From Cymbidium sinense (lineage: Eukaryota > Streptophyta > Magnoliopsida > Asparagales > Orchidaceae), in the NCBI GenBank assembly GCA_021442155.1, contig CM038222.1:54245352-54309351 (forward strand): a stretch of DNA of 64,000 nt, given 5' to 3'. Made by a program: the position numbers and the translations under genes. Positions 10,187-21,248 of the stretch are shown here, piece by piece. The notes below the pieces were generated by a model. That model had not been told where the DNA came from, ran no database searches, and saw only the letters and a program-made list of their open reading frames with translations. Within the stretch, counting starts at the first letter, position 1; each line of letters begins with the position of its first letter.

Positions 10187-13100
10187 TACTTTTTGAGGTG
10201 ATCGAGTATGACATTAAGGAATGATGTACTATCTCAAGAGATAGAAGTTACCATCCTATAATGGACCTAATCACCTAATAAGGACTCTTGATTTATGTCC
10301 TAAGCTTTAGGTGAGGTTATGAATTATTTAATTTTATTTTGAATTGATTAATTGTATAGAAAATTTCTTTTTTCTAGGAGCCTAATCGCATCCAGGCCAT
10401 TCAACAATAATCAGATAATTAAAAAACTAGGAAAATCATGCCATCCTAATTGCACAATCATAAACATAACATCAATCAATTTATAAAATTAACATAAAAT
10501 AATAAGAGGCGATGTGGTTTAGTTCCACCGCACAACCCGAAAAGAAATGTGGGTAGCCCAGTTTTACCCTAATACATCCCGGTATAATGAAAGAATAAAT
10601 TATAATTATGAAATGACAAGTGTTATGGGGGTCTTCATTCTTCATCCTCCATTCTTCACTCTTTACCTTTCATTCCTTCATCTTGGTTTTCTCCATTTCT
10701 TTCTTTTTTTTGGTTTGACTTGGGATGTAGTTTGCTCAAAGGCCTCACATGGTATATAATACATGGTCTTATAACCAATGTTCACCTTAGTCCACATAAC
10801 ACTTATCCTAATCCTAATGCAAAAATTACATTAAAAGGAAGGAAAGTAAATCTAGCTACACCTACTAAATAAATATTAGCTAAAACACTCCATACAACCC
10901 AAGCAGTTATAGAAATAATTTGGACTTAGTATCCCACACATGAGTAACCAAGCACACTTGTCCTAATTTGGATTATACTTAGAGGTATAAGCAACCTGCA
11001 TAATAAAAAAATTGCATTTTATATTCTTATTATAGTGCCCCTTAAGCACAACCCCTGTAGAAAATATGATTAGGATAAGATTGCCCTATCATCCAGTCTG
11101 CACACATATACCCTAACATCCAGTCTAAAATATTACACCACAAAATAAAATCATGCATCAAACCATGCACTGCCCTAACAATGAGCTAGAAGTTGTGACT
11201 TAGCCTAATGTGTGTGCCATTTAAGGCTTGTGTGACATGTCTTAGCTAGGCTTTAAGGTTGAAATTTTCCAAGTGTGAAAGATTCAATTTAGATGATGAT
11301 TTCATTTTAAGTGATTTAGGTGTCTTGTCAATTTTAGTTGGTGATTTGATTTGGTTTGAATGAACCTACACTTAATGACTAAATGTTGTAAGGAGAAGAA
11401 AGAGAGGGAGAGTATCTCTTTTATCCCTACCATAAGTGATTTCTAAGGTAAATTTGATCAATGAATTTCCTTTAGTGAATGGTTTATTGTGTGTTTTAGT
11501 TAACTTTAAGTTTAGATTCACTCTAAATAGCCCTATTCAATAATAAAGACATCTTAGAATTAGTTAGGGTGGATTACTATCACATAACACACATCCATTC
11601 ATTTCTTTCCACCATGTATACCATGCATATGAATAATCCTAAGCATATCTATACGTGCAATGCAAACCTTAGCACACTTTGATGATGAATGCAAAGAGAC
11701 GTGAGTTGAAAATTTGGATATTCCATTTGTTAATTGGATCATTAAAGCATGTCTTTGTTATGTAGAAAAGAGGGATTTTTATCCATTAGCAAAATGCACA
11801 TCCGCATGTATAAAAGTTATAATTGAGTGCGATGCCATTATTTTCTATACCGGGAGTAGTGTACCCTACTTACTTAAAGCCTCAAAGGAAGTCCGTGATA
11901 TACCACTTTTCTTAGATACATATAGATGTACAAAAAGAATTAGATGGATAAAAAATCATGTAAGAGATTGTACTGGATTTGATTGTATGATTTACATGTG
12001 TAATATGAAGGTCCTCCCTAAGTCTTAACATAGAGATGCATATGAATAGATTTAGGCAAGTGTTGTGTTCTTTTCAAATGAACTATACACTTGCAAATCC
12101 TATGTGAATCCAAGTTAAGAGATGGAAAGAGAACTTCATAATACACATCTTATGCTATCATCACATGCAAGCTTATAAATATTTATAACTAGCATCACTT
12201 CATTTATAATCTTTGATGCATAAGTTTTAAAAAATAATTTTTGATTTAATAGTGATAATAGCCACTAATATTCTTAATATTAGCCAACACATGCAATTTG
12301 ACATAAAAGGAAATATTTTATTTAATTAATTTTTAAAAGAAATGAATGCATGATTCCATATGACACATAATATTTAGTATGATTGGAAAGAAATAAAAAG
12401 GTATAAGCACATGACTTCATTCACCCTAATTAATTCCTAAGGACAATCATATAAAATAAGATCATTTAAAATGAATCAAAATTCTTTAAGGAGAATTTTA
12501 TCTCTAAATTTGATTTGACTTAGGAAATATGAAAAGGGTTTGCTAGTCCTAACCCATTCCCCCCATGTGTGAATTGGTTTGGTTTAATTTAGAAGAATTA
12601 GGTTGATTTATATTTTGATTAAGTTAAGGTATGAATTAAATCCATTAATTACCCCTTAGCTATACCACTTTAACATAATTATCCAAGTAATTATGAGCCA
12701 ATATATGATGTGCAACCACATGGAAATTAAATCAATAATGCATCTAAAAAATGAAGGGGCCTAATGCAATTGGCTCACAATTATTGGTTAATTAAGCTAA
12801 AGGGTTTGATTAGGTACTTTTATAAACCTACTACACATATGTTTGACTATAATTACCTTTAGAATTCCCTTAGGTTATTGAACACCTAAGAATCTACCCA
12901 AGAATTGAATGATTGAGTTCTGGAATGATTTGGTTTTGAGTTTGATTAATTAAGCTATTTAATGAAGTGATTAAGCCATTAATTAGTTGGAAATTGATTA
13001 AGTGTTATCCAGATGAATTAAACTTAGGAGAAAAGATTGGAAAAGAGGTCCTAATCACATCCTTTATGTCCATCCATTATTTTATAATGATTATTCAACT

Positions 13101-13787
13101 TAATTAATGGATTCGTTACTGGTCAACATGCTAAATAATTATTTAATTAATTAAGAAAGGGATTAAGCATGAAATAAGCAATTTCTCTAATTAATCAATC
13201 AATAAATTCCAAAAAAATCATGGGAGGTAGAGGTCATCCCACTAATTAATTTCAAAAAGTTTGGAATTAATTGTTGGAGTAATTAGAGAGTAATTAACTT
13301 AATTATATTTCTAATAAAACCTAAATGGAGTCAAAATAACTATTCAAAATTAAGTAATTTTAATTTTCTATTATTCTCCTCTGAATTACCTTTAAAATGT
13401 GTATTTATTTACATTTTTAAAATTTTTCTACAATTAGTTATGAATTTTGGAAGTTTTACCTTTAAAATAGATTAATTAAGCCTAATTAAACCCCTAATCC
13501 CATCGAGCCACATGGAGACTAATGCGGCATGCTGAAGCGGCATGCTTTCCATGTGGCATGATGAGATTGGTTATTTAAGTTCTCACATCCGGTAAATGTA
13601 GCGGCGGATGCAATTTTACCGCCATCAAATCAAAGATTGAGATTAATCCCATAATTTAGGAGGAAATTAGAGGGATCTAAAGCATGATTTAATCAAAATC
13701 ATTCATTCTAATCATACAAAATGGATGAGGTATGATCCTTCTCCTTCGCAAGCGATGAGAGACGAACACCGTTCATCTTTCCTCGTT

Positions 13788-13815
13788 CAATCCGAGCTCA
13801 CACGAGCTCGGATTG
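13788..13815. repeat. Perfect 12-bp GAGCTC hairpin in LTR copy A
   Basis: The arms CAATCCGAGCTC and GAGCTCGGATTG are perfectly complementary around a 4-base loop (ACAC). The same hairpin, with loop ACCC, is perfect in copy B-right at 32567-32594. It is decayed in B-left (about 21967), C (about 45030) and D (about 50272). Confidence 0.9.
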
Positions 13816-14358
13816 GGATCAAAATGATCACACACCTTCGGAAGGAGGGGGGATGCATATCTAATGGTCAAAATTGCATGGGATGACAATTCCCTTCGAA
13901 AAGGACCAACTGAAAATTTCCTATTATTACGGTTCCAAACATCAACCTTACTGGAAGCTATAATCGGCACTTTCAATGGCAGAGGTAGCTTCGTCTAGCA
14001 GAGATGAAGCCGTGTTGAAGAAATCCGACCTTGATTTGAAGTGGCTTGGTTGGTTGACCAAGCTCCTCTTCAATGGCATTTGATCTTGATCGAAGTTGAA
14101 CTTCCCGTTACTTAGAGGCTTTAGAAATGGTTCGATTCGACTTTCCTTGGTCCAAGAATGGTGCGTGCAAGATTAATTTTACTTTGGTTTAGAATTGAGT
14201 GAGTTGAGCTCAGGATTGATCTCCCCTATTTTAGCTTTGAGTAAAACTAAGAGTAGGGAAATAAGGGTGCTCGAGAATGACTTGGAAAATCATGGGGAGG
14301 ATTTGATTGAACTCCTAAGGCTTTGAGGAATCAATCTTCTCTAGTTTGAGTGAAATGA

Positions 14359-14382
14359 GGGGGGGGTGGGGGGGGGGGGGGG
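14359..14382. repeat. G-rich run (24 bases, one T)
   Basis: A run of G residues interrupted by a single T. It could form G-quadruplex structure. It is not seen at the matching site of the other LTR copies. Confidence 0.85.
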
Positions 14383-14814
14383 TTCTCCCCTACTTGGATC
14401 GACGGTGGATGGGATTTGCCATTTGTTATGGCTTGCTATTGGTTTGAGTTGGAAAACATCCCACATAGGTCATTTTGGCTGGAGGAGTGAGGCAGAGTGG
14501 CTGCCCATGTGATTGGTGACTGGATTTGGTGAACCAAGTGTCTAAATATGATTGGGAAGGTCAGTTTGGCCTCCCCTTGGGTCATAGCCAACCCAAGCTC
14601 ATTGAGTCAAGTTCACCACCCTGCTTGGTGCCCATGTGGACCAATAGATGGGTGCCAAATGGCCTTGAGAAAGAAATGGCCAAATTCCAAGTGAATTTGG
14701 TTAGGGGATACCTTTGACCTAAGGGTAAAGTGGTCATTTGGTTATGAGTTTGATTTGGGTAGATTTGAAATGATTTAAAAATGGGTTGGGCCAAATTTCA
14801 TGTGATTTGGAGTC

Positions 14815-15870
14815 ATTTAATTTGATTTGGCTCAATTTGACCCATTTGGGTCAAGTTGGGTCAAATTGGGTTTGGTTGACCAATTGGGCAAATTTGGTCA
14901 AACTATGGGTTAGGTCAAGTTTAAATGATCATTTGGAGCTTATGGGTATCATTGGATAGGTTTAATTTGGTTTAGATTTGGTTTAGATTTGGTTTTGGTT
15001 CATTTAGGTTCATTTGAGTCAAATGGGTCAAGTTGACCAATTTGACCCGTTTGAACAAATTGGGTTAGGTCATGGGTTGGTTTAGGCTTGGTTGATCATT
15101 TAAAATATATTGCAAGCTTTTATTTCAATCAATTCTGATTTGGTTTGATTTCAAGTTGATTTGACCTTTAAGGTCAAGTTGGGTTCATGGTCAATTGGGC
15201 TAGGTTGGATCTAATTGATCAATTGAAATTTGGTCAAGTTCAATAAATGATTTGGAATGAACTTGAGCCATTGGTTGCAATCAATTTAGATTAAAATCAT
15301 GATTTGACCTATTTTGACTTTTTAGGCTAATTTGGGTCAACTTAGGTCAAGTGGCAAATTAGGCTTGGTTTGGCTCAATTGATGGATTGGCCATGTTCAA
15401 TCATTCATCATGATGGGTTTGGGTCAATGGTTTCAATCATTTTGACATATAATAGATTTTGGCTAGTTTGGGTTTTATTTGGGCTAAATGTTGGTTTGGT
15501 CAAATGCTAGGTTTGACTTGGTTTGACCCAATTCAAGGTGATTGATCACCCCATGATGATTGTTGATCATGATTGAGGTTTAAATAGGCTTAGTTCAATC
15601 CAATTTGGGTTGGATTAGAACTTGGCTCAAAAAGGTCCTTTAGGTCACTTTGGGTCAAGTGAGCCTAAATGGGTCAATTAGCTTGATCATGGCTTGATTC
15701 AAGTTTGGTTGAACTCACATATGGACTTATGATGGAAATATAAATCCAATTGCAAGTGGTTTGGAGTCAAATGGGTTTTGGTTCATTTGACAATTTCAAG
15801 TCAAAAGGATGAACATGGGTTTGACTTGGGTTAGTTTGATTTTGGCTTAGTGATTGTCATATATGTTTAT
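14815..15870. repeat. TTGGGTCAA / TTGACC-rich array in LTR copy A (W-box cores)
   Basis: The DNA is a degenerate mosaic of TTGGGTCAA, TTGACCAATT and TTTGACCC. By hand I count about 29 TTGAC cores on the two strands within roughly 1 kb, where about two would be expected by chance. TTGAC followed by C or T is the core of the W-box bound by plant WRKY transcription factors. In minus orientation this lies near the 5' end of the LTR, that is in U3, where promoter elements belong. Binding is inference. Confidence 0.75.
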
Positions 15871-16500
15871 GTTTGGGCATGTGATTGAAGGTGTGATTGT
15901 TTGAAGAGAAAATCCAAGGGTTTGGATTGATTTGAGAATGATTTGGCTAAATCTAAGAAATTAGCTTAAATGATATAAATTGGTTGATTTGAGTTTTGAA
16001 TTTATATTGAATTGATTTTGGCCATTTGAATTTATATTGCATTTATATTTGTGAAGATAAATGAGAATATAAGTGATCCAAGAGAGAATGATGTGAATTA
16101 GGAGTGATTTGATTGTGAATTTGGCTAAGGTAGGCCAAAAAGTTTGAAAAAAGGGGTTTTGATTTGATTTGATTTATATTCATTTGATTCAGATGATTTG
16201 GATACTAATTTCATTCATAGTTGTGAATACAAATGATGGAATAAGTGATTTATAAAGAAATCACTTGGCTTTGGGTTGATTTGATGGGTTTGGCTAAGCT
16301 TATGGAGGCCATTCAGAAGGCATAGGAAGGTTTTGGATTTGAAATTGATCATGGGTTTCAATCATCTGGAATTGGAGTTGGATTTGGAATTGATTTTGGA
16401 TTTGAATCATTCGGGATTGGAATTGAATTTGGAGTTGAATTTGTATTTGAGAAAATCGATTGAGTGGAATTGATTTGAGATTTGATTTGGAGTGCTTTGA
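15870..16500. repeat. About 180-bp degenerate repeats at the U3 end of LTR copy A
   Basis: Units share a core like TTTGAATTTATATTTCATTTATATTTGTGAA followed by AAATGAGAATATAA and GATTTGATTTGG. At least two or three diverged units are readable here (around 16020 and 16180). The same block has about three units in B-left (about 24170, 24345, 24520) and more in copy D. Confidence 0.55.
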
Positions 16501-16725
16501 AGGAGTGTACTTGGGCTTGATTTTTGTTATACGATAAGTGGTTGCCTTAAATCCCTAATGTGTAGTCTAATCATTTGATAAACCCTTCTACATCTCTAGG
16601 GTTAGGGTAAGTGTTTACCTAATCACTAGAAGTGGCTTAAGACTAAGGAACTCTTAATGTCTAGAGGAGTCCTATGTCTAAGATGGAGAAGTTGATCGCT
16701 CACTCCAAAAGTGAGATTAACAAAG

Positions 16726-17524
16726 TGACAACTAAAGAAAACTCTAGCTCGCAAACGAGCCAGTATCAAATCAAGTGTTCTGCTATGTTCACTCTCAATC
16801 AATGCTAGTAAAGTGGATGTGTCATCGGTCAAGGCTCCAAATGATGTAGTTACGATGAGAGTCCTCCGTGGTGGTTGCCAAATGGAACCATTATATTACG
16901 ATCACGACTGTAGCCTGTATGCTCTCCAATGGTTCTGCCCTTTGAGTTATGAATCATAGGGTACACTTGATAGGGAAAAATGCCCTCTGTCAGCTAAGGT
17001 AGACTTAAGCTTATCTCCATAGAAAAACACCACCCCAGGTTTACAAGGATTTCTTGGACGACATAACCCATGCATTGCTGATAAGGATCCTTCGATCAGG
17101 TTGGGTCGACTACCTCCTCTAACTAGGTTTACTAGGGACCGCGATAGCTCAGGATGAAGGAACCATGGGATCTAGATCGGGCACATCATCATTCCCCCAA
17201 TCATCTTCTTTAAGCTAATGATGATGAATTTCATAAATTCTAAATCTAAATTCTAAAACTCCATTGCTGCTACTATATGCTATGCATTTAGTGATCTAAC
17301 GACTAGCCTTAATCGAAAGTTCTCTCTGTGCATTGAGAGGGGTAATTAACTATAAGTGCTTGCACTTATAGGAAACCTGGAACCAAATCTAAAGTCCTCA
17401 CTAAATGATGATGAAATCTCTGGTTAGTGTCTTATCTACTATCTCATATGCCTTTTGAAAATTACATCGACACTTAAATCGAGCTCTCTTCATTTGTCGG
17501 TCGGTGGAAAATTTTTGAAGCTCA
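16726..17524 (+). repeat. Probable LTR of a plus-strand element (element E), 799 bp
   Basis: The right end (AAGCTCA, ending at 17524) is fixed by the PBS that follows after 8 nt. The left end is placed at the TGACAACT that begins exactly where LTR copy A is cut off, giving TGA...TCA ends. I did not find a second copy in the window, so the left border is an inference. It contains a perfect small palindrome (17350-17371) and no reading frame worth noting. Confidence 0.5.
17350..17371. repeat. Perfect 10-bp inverted repeat with 2-base loop
   Basis: The arms CTATAAGTGC and GCACTTATAG surround TT. It lies about 150 bases before the end of the putative LTR of element E. It could be a hairpin near the RNA 3' end, or chance. 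Confidence 0.7.
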
Positions 17525-17532
17525 TAGATTTT

Positions 17533-17550
17533 TGGTGACTCTGCTAGGGA
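17533..17550 (+). other. Primer-binding site of plus-strand element E
   Basis: TGGTGACTCTGCTAGGGA follows the LTR end with an 8-nt spacer (tagatttt). It is a variant of the PBS of element A (TGGCGACTCCACGGGGA) with the same spacing, so E is a related Tat-type element in the opposite orientation. Confidence 0.7.
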
Positions 17551-17810
17551 TAGGATTCTCTTTCCATCTTTGGTTAGTCATATATATGCTATAGTAGCAA
17601 TAAAATATTTGAAAATTCAAAATAAAATGGTGATTTAAATGTGTAATAAATTTAAGTTACTAATGTATGAGACTCTATGTCGAATGAATTATTCTGTAGA
17701 GTATATTTTTATTACACTATTATTTTGTTCTGTAGCAACTCTATAATTTGAAAGTATGTGGTGAAATAATAATTACTAATTACTAGTCCCCATCTTTCAC
17801 TTTTGCAGAA
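17551..17810 (+). other. Leader of element E
   Basis: AT-rich untranslated DNA between the PBS and the ORF. It ends with TTTTGCAG just before the ATG, which looks like a 3' splice site. No matching donor could be proven. Confidence 0.4.
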
Positions 17811-18316
17811 TGGATCTACAGAGCACTCCTTTCACTATTCAGATAAAGGGTGTGGTGCAAACATCTACTTAGCTAACATCATCATCAACACAGGAGATGT
17901 TGGAGCTACCATTCAAATTGGTAGCTTGAATTTCCTAGCTATTATAAGCTGCAACTCCTAAAGTACCCACCCATGGTGCACTCGTCCGAGGTCACGTCAG
18001 AAGGCCTCAGTTTATTGAAGCTCCTACTCGTCATGCTCACCAACCAGTTTAGCAACCAACCACTATTAAGGAATTCTCTCGATAGAGAACTTCAATTTTT
18101 GAAAGAGTGGGTCAATCTGAAGCCCCCGTGATGAAGAGAACCATCATTGGGCATACTGTATCTCTAATGCCTCATGGTACAACTACTTCTCCAACTAAAA
18201 CCTTTGTAACTGGGAGACATGATTTTGAAGCTTTCTCATCAGAAAGCAAATTAACTGGAAGGAAAAGAAGAAGAAGAAATGTTGTGCTGAAGGCTCAACA
18301 GATCCCATTTGAATGA
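17811..18316 (+). pseudogene. Decayed ORF of element E (pre-gag or gag-like), basic C-terminus
   Basis: From ATG at 17813 one frame runs without indels to the stop after 18313, broken by about seven TAG/TAA/TGA codons. The last part (18107-18316) is open. Readable parts include MDLQSTPFTIQI at the start, PQFIEAPTRHAHQP in the middle, and TSIFERVGQSEAP. A basic run GRKRRRRN near the end resembles a nuclear-localisation or RNA-binding patch. The position just after PBS and leader suggests the first ORF of the element. I do not recognise a domain with certainty. Frame retention with stops only suggests slow decay by point mutation. Confidence 0.5.
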
Positions 18317-18766
18317 CCCAGTGAACCAATAATATTGATAACTAATTTAGATTAATTTGATTTGAACTTACTAGTACATTTTGATGGTAAGTATCCTCTC
18401 CTGATGAAATCTCTATTCAACATAGCCATCATTGGGGTGTTGATCATTCATTTTGTTATTCTAGATTCTATCGACACTATTAATTTAATAATAGAGGACC
18501 AGATCTAGATTTATATTTTGAGAATTTTGAATTTGAAATTATTGAATATGAATATGTTAGATATTTTTATAATGATGACCCATCCGGGTGATATCTTCAA
18601 TCAACTTAGCCATCACTAGGGGTGTATGTATTATTTTGCTATTCTAGATCCCGCCAACTCTATTAATTTAATAATAGAGGATCATATCTACTGTCATGTG
18701 ATTGAATTAGCTTCTTAGATATTTTACTAAGTTGAAATTCTTATAATATTATTATTGGATTTTTAT
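18317..18766 (+). repeat. Direct duplication of about 90 bp at 184-bp spacing, rest of element E
   Basis: The segment around 18420-18500 (TAGCCATCATTGGGGTG ... TTAATTTAATAATAGAGGA) recurs at about 18605-18683 with small changes. No reading frame runs through. It probably belongs to the non-coding part of element E after its ORF. Confidence 0.55.
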
Positions 18767-19960
18767 GTTTTGTTAACCCGGACCTGGTCCTAAGACCCAA
18801 CCGGGAATCAACCTGTGTAGCATCCTCGGACACTAGATTCATGCATTCAGCATAGTGTTGGGGCCCATGTGGGTTATGAAATTAACGTGTTCATATAAAC
18901 TCTCAAATAATTTAGTGTATTTTGATACCAATAATTTAATATGAATTTTGAAGCACTTGAATTCAATTAGAAATTTATTTTATGATACATGCATATCAAG
19001 TTAAATTCATCTGATATTTATATGAGTTTTAAAAATATCTAAGTTGAATTTAATAAATTTCTTATGAAGCATGCAAGGTTTATTTTAGAACTAAAATTAA
19101 TGTCTTCTATCTGCTTCTAATTTTGTATTGTAGATTCAGTGGCATGGGTGCAGATTTCTTCTTTCCTTAAAAGAAAGATTCCACATTAGATGCAAATAAT
19201 ATATGCCATTTCAAATTTTGACTTTATCTAGGCGACGAAGTTCATCTGTATATGATTTAAATAAGCATGTAGGTAGCGATTTTCATCTTTATAAGATTTA
19301 AATGCGCCTGTGGGTGGTGATCTTCGTCTTTATGTGATTTAAATATTATTCAGTGGATCCCCAAGGCATCATCCTTCAACTATAAATAGACAGATTATTT
19401 TAGTTCATTTCATTCCAATTCATTCCGTTCACTTGAGTATTATGAGGGTCTTAGTGTGAGGAGGCTCTATTCGTGGTCTGGAAGAGAATCTCAAGTCCTT
19501 TTGGATTAATTTTTTTAAGCTCATTCTGCATTTTAAGAGTGTTCTTAAGTAATCTTTGTTCAAGTTTCACATAAGCCAATCAACTCAATTTAAACTCGAA
19601 TCAAGCAAAATTAAATTTAATTGGTATGATCCCAAGTTACATTTAAGTCTTGCATAAGCCCTGTTCAAGTCCAATCAATTCAATTTAAGTATTTTGTAAG
19701 TATACAATTTTGGAAAAATTTGTAGAGTTTCAGCAGTATCCCAGCATCATCTCCATGTAGGAGGCTACTTCAGGGTACTGGGTCTGCCCACCATGTCAGG
19801 AAAGGCGTGTATGAGTGGTATAAACCACGATTTGAAACTTGTTTTTCCCCATCGCACCAAGAAAGGCATGTATGAGGTCTTCGTACACCTGCATGAAATT
19901 CATAATTTTCCTGCCAGGTGCAAAAAGAGGCTTAAAAGTACTTAATTTTCATTAAAAACA
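18767..19960 (+). repeat. LTR-like fragment with TATA box, unassigned
   Basis: A plausible promoter TATAAATAG stands at 19381-19389, followed about 30 bases later by a run of TTCATTC repeats as a possible start region. The piece may begin at TGTTTTGTTAACCCGG (18767). Two similar strings, GAAAGGCGTGTATGAG (about 19801) and GAAAGGCATGTATGAG (about 19861), are a short duplication. The 3' border is not clear, and I could not match it to a second LTR. It may be the LTR of element E's partner or of another element. Confidence 0.35.
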
Positions 19961-21248
19961 ATTTTCTTTTTATTTATATATACAAAACCATTTAAATTTC
20001 AGCCTTCAATAAACTCAATATCATATTTTCCATCTCCTTTCTTATCATGCAATCTAATAAAATCTTTGGTTTGATGAAACTTAAAAGAAATAACCTACTG
20101 AAAATGAAGCTTAGGTAACAATATAGGTAGAAAATAAAGAGAAATGGAGAGATATAGTCATATAGTAGGCTAAATTTTCTAATGCAAGAATCAAGGAAAA
20201 GGGAGAGATTAGGAATCTGAATTAATAATGGCTGCTATTGCATGCAAATTAGAATGTAAGCTGGTCGGATGGAGAGGAGAGCGAAGAGGTTGGGGATAGG
20301 GAACTTGAAAGTACTGTTTGGAGAATCACGTGAGGTAATGCATGGTGGAGAAAAGAAATTTGAGGCTAGAGGGCCCTTTGGCTAATGATTTACATGGATA
20401 AAGGGCTGGAAATTTAGAAGGTATGATATTAGTTTTTCTATGAAAGAGAGATGAGTGCAGGTTGATAGAAAGAAGGAAGGTGAGATCAGTCTGTTGAGCT
20501 ATTGTATGCAATAGAAGAGTGAAGCAGAAGGGTTTATCTTACTATGAAGCTATGACAAGTAGGAGAGTTGATGAAATAGGAGTCAGACACAGAAGATAGC
20601 TTCATGGAGTTTCCAAAGGCGGGTTGTTACGTGTTCTGTGGTGTTCGGCCAAGTGAAGGCTGCTACAACTTCTTGTGCATGGGTTGATGGGGCTGTGGTA
20701 ACAATTTTGGAGGGAGAATGAGAGCAGATCAGCTTAGGGGATGCTGTTACTGTAGGTGGATTAAAAGGAGAGCAAGGAGAGGCGTAGAAAGAGGATCAAG
20801 TAAGGAGCTTTGACTGGAGCTTGTGTGGACCACCAGGAGGATGAAAGGAGCTTCGACCTTGGAGAGGAGTTCTATTTTGATGACTTATGAACTATTGGAG
20901 GAAGAATGAGAGAATATAAGTAGGGAGCAAATTAGCATATAAAGGATTGGTATCAGGTTTATGAGGCCAGATGAAGAGGAGTTTCGATGGTGATGGAGCT
21001 GTGTTTCTCATGTGGAGATGCAAGAGGGATGAAGGGAATTGAATAAGGCACTCAGCAAGTTCCTTAGGAGCAGCGGTAGTGGGTATGCTGTAGAGATGAA
21101 GAGGAAGAATCGAGTAGAGGAGGAGAGTCATGAGTTGGAGAGGGAGAGAAGAACAAGCCAGTGTGAAGGGAGCCGAGAGCCATTATTTATGTTAACTGGA
21201 GGAGAAAATATTACATGCGGAGTCTCGATGTTGCTTTACATCTAGATG
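19961..21248. other. Purine-rich non-coding DNA, origin unknown
   Basis: From about 20100 to 21190 the plus strand is strongly G/A-rich (many GAGGAG and AAGGAG strings). No credible gene is seen on either strand. Open frames at 20892-21131 (minus) and 21039-21245 (plus) follow from the purine bias. It lies between element E and LTR copy B-left, and might be internal DNA of a further element. Confidence 0.35.

Larger units (their letters stand above)
10142..16725 (-). repeat. 5' LTR of element A (long LTR family, copy A)
   Basis: The left edge reads TGTGGTGTATAG directly beside the PBS, so this is the 3' edge of the minus-strand 5' LTR. The right edge stops at AACAAAG, about 45 bases before the terminus seen at 55241, where another element begins. 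In plus coordinates the copy runs through AT-rich DNA, a CT tract (10630-10700), a GC-richer CCACATGG region (about 13500-13620), a hairpin (13788-13815), a G run, a TTGGGTCAA-rich array and a block of about 180-bp repeats. It lacks about 1.06 kb at 10290 that copies B-right, C and D have. ORFs inside (for example 11714-12028) are not conserved in the sister copies. No gene is present. Confidence 0.8.

Noticed and set aside
11714..12028. 104-codon plus-strand ORF inside LTR copy A
   Set aside because: The homologous segment in copy C (about 43070-43270) and in the other LTRs has no matching frame. There is no recognisable domain, so it is a chance ORF.
12174..12190. TTATAAATATTTATAA as TATA box of the long LTR (minus strand)
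   Set aside because: It is palindromic AT-rich DNA, variable between copies. Nothing else supports a promoter there.
16722..16722. LTR right terminus placed at ...GTGAGRTYAACA
   Set aside because: Copies A and F both break near here, but D and B-left continue for about 45 bases to ACACCACA, which mirrors the left terminus TGTGGTGT. The latter is the better LTR end.
20892..21245. Overlapping ORFs in the purine-rich stretch
   Set aside because: They follow from strand-biased composition. There is no domain, and they occur on both strands.
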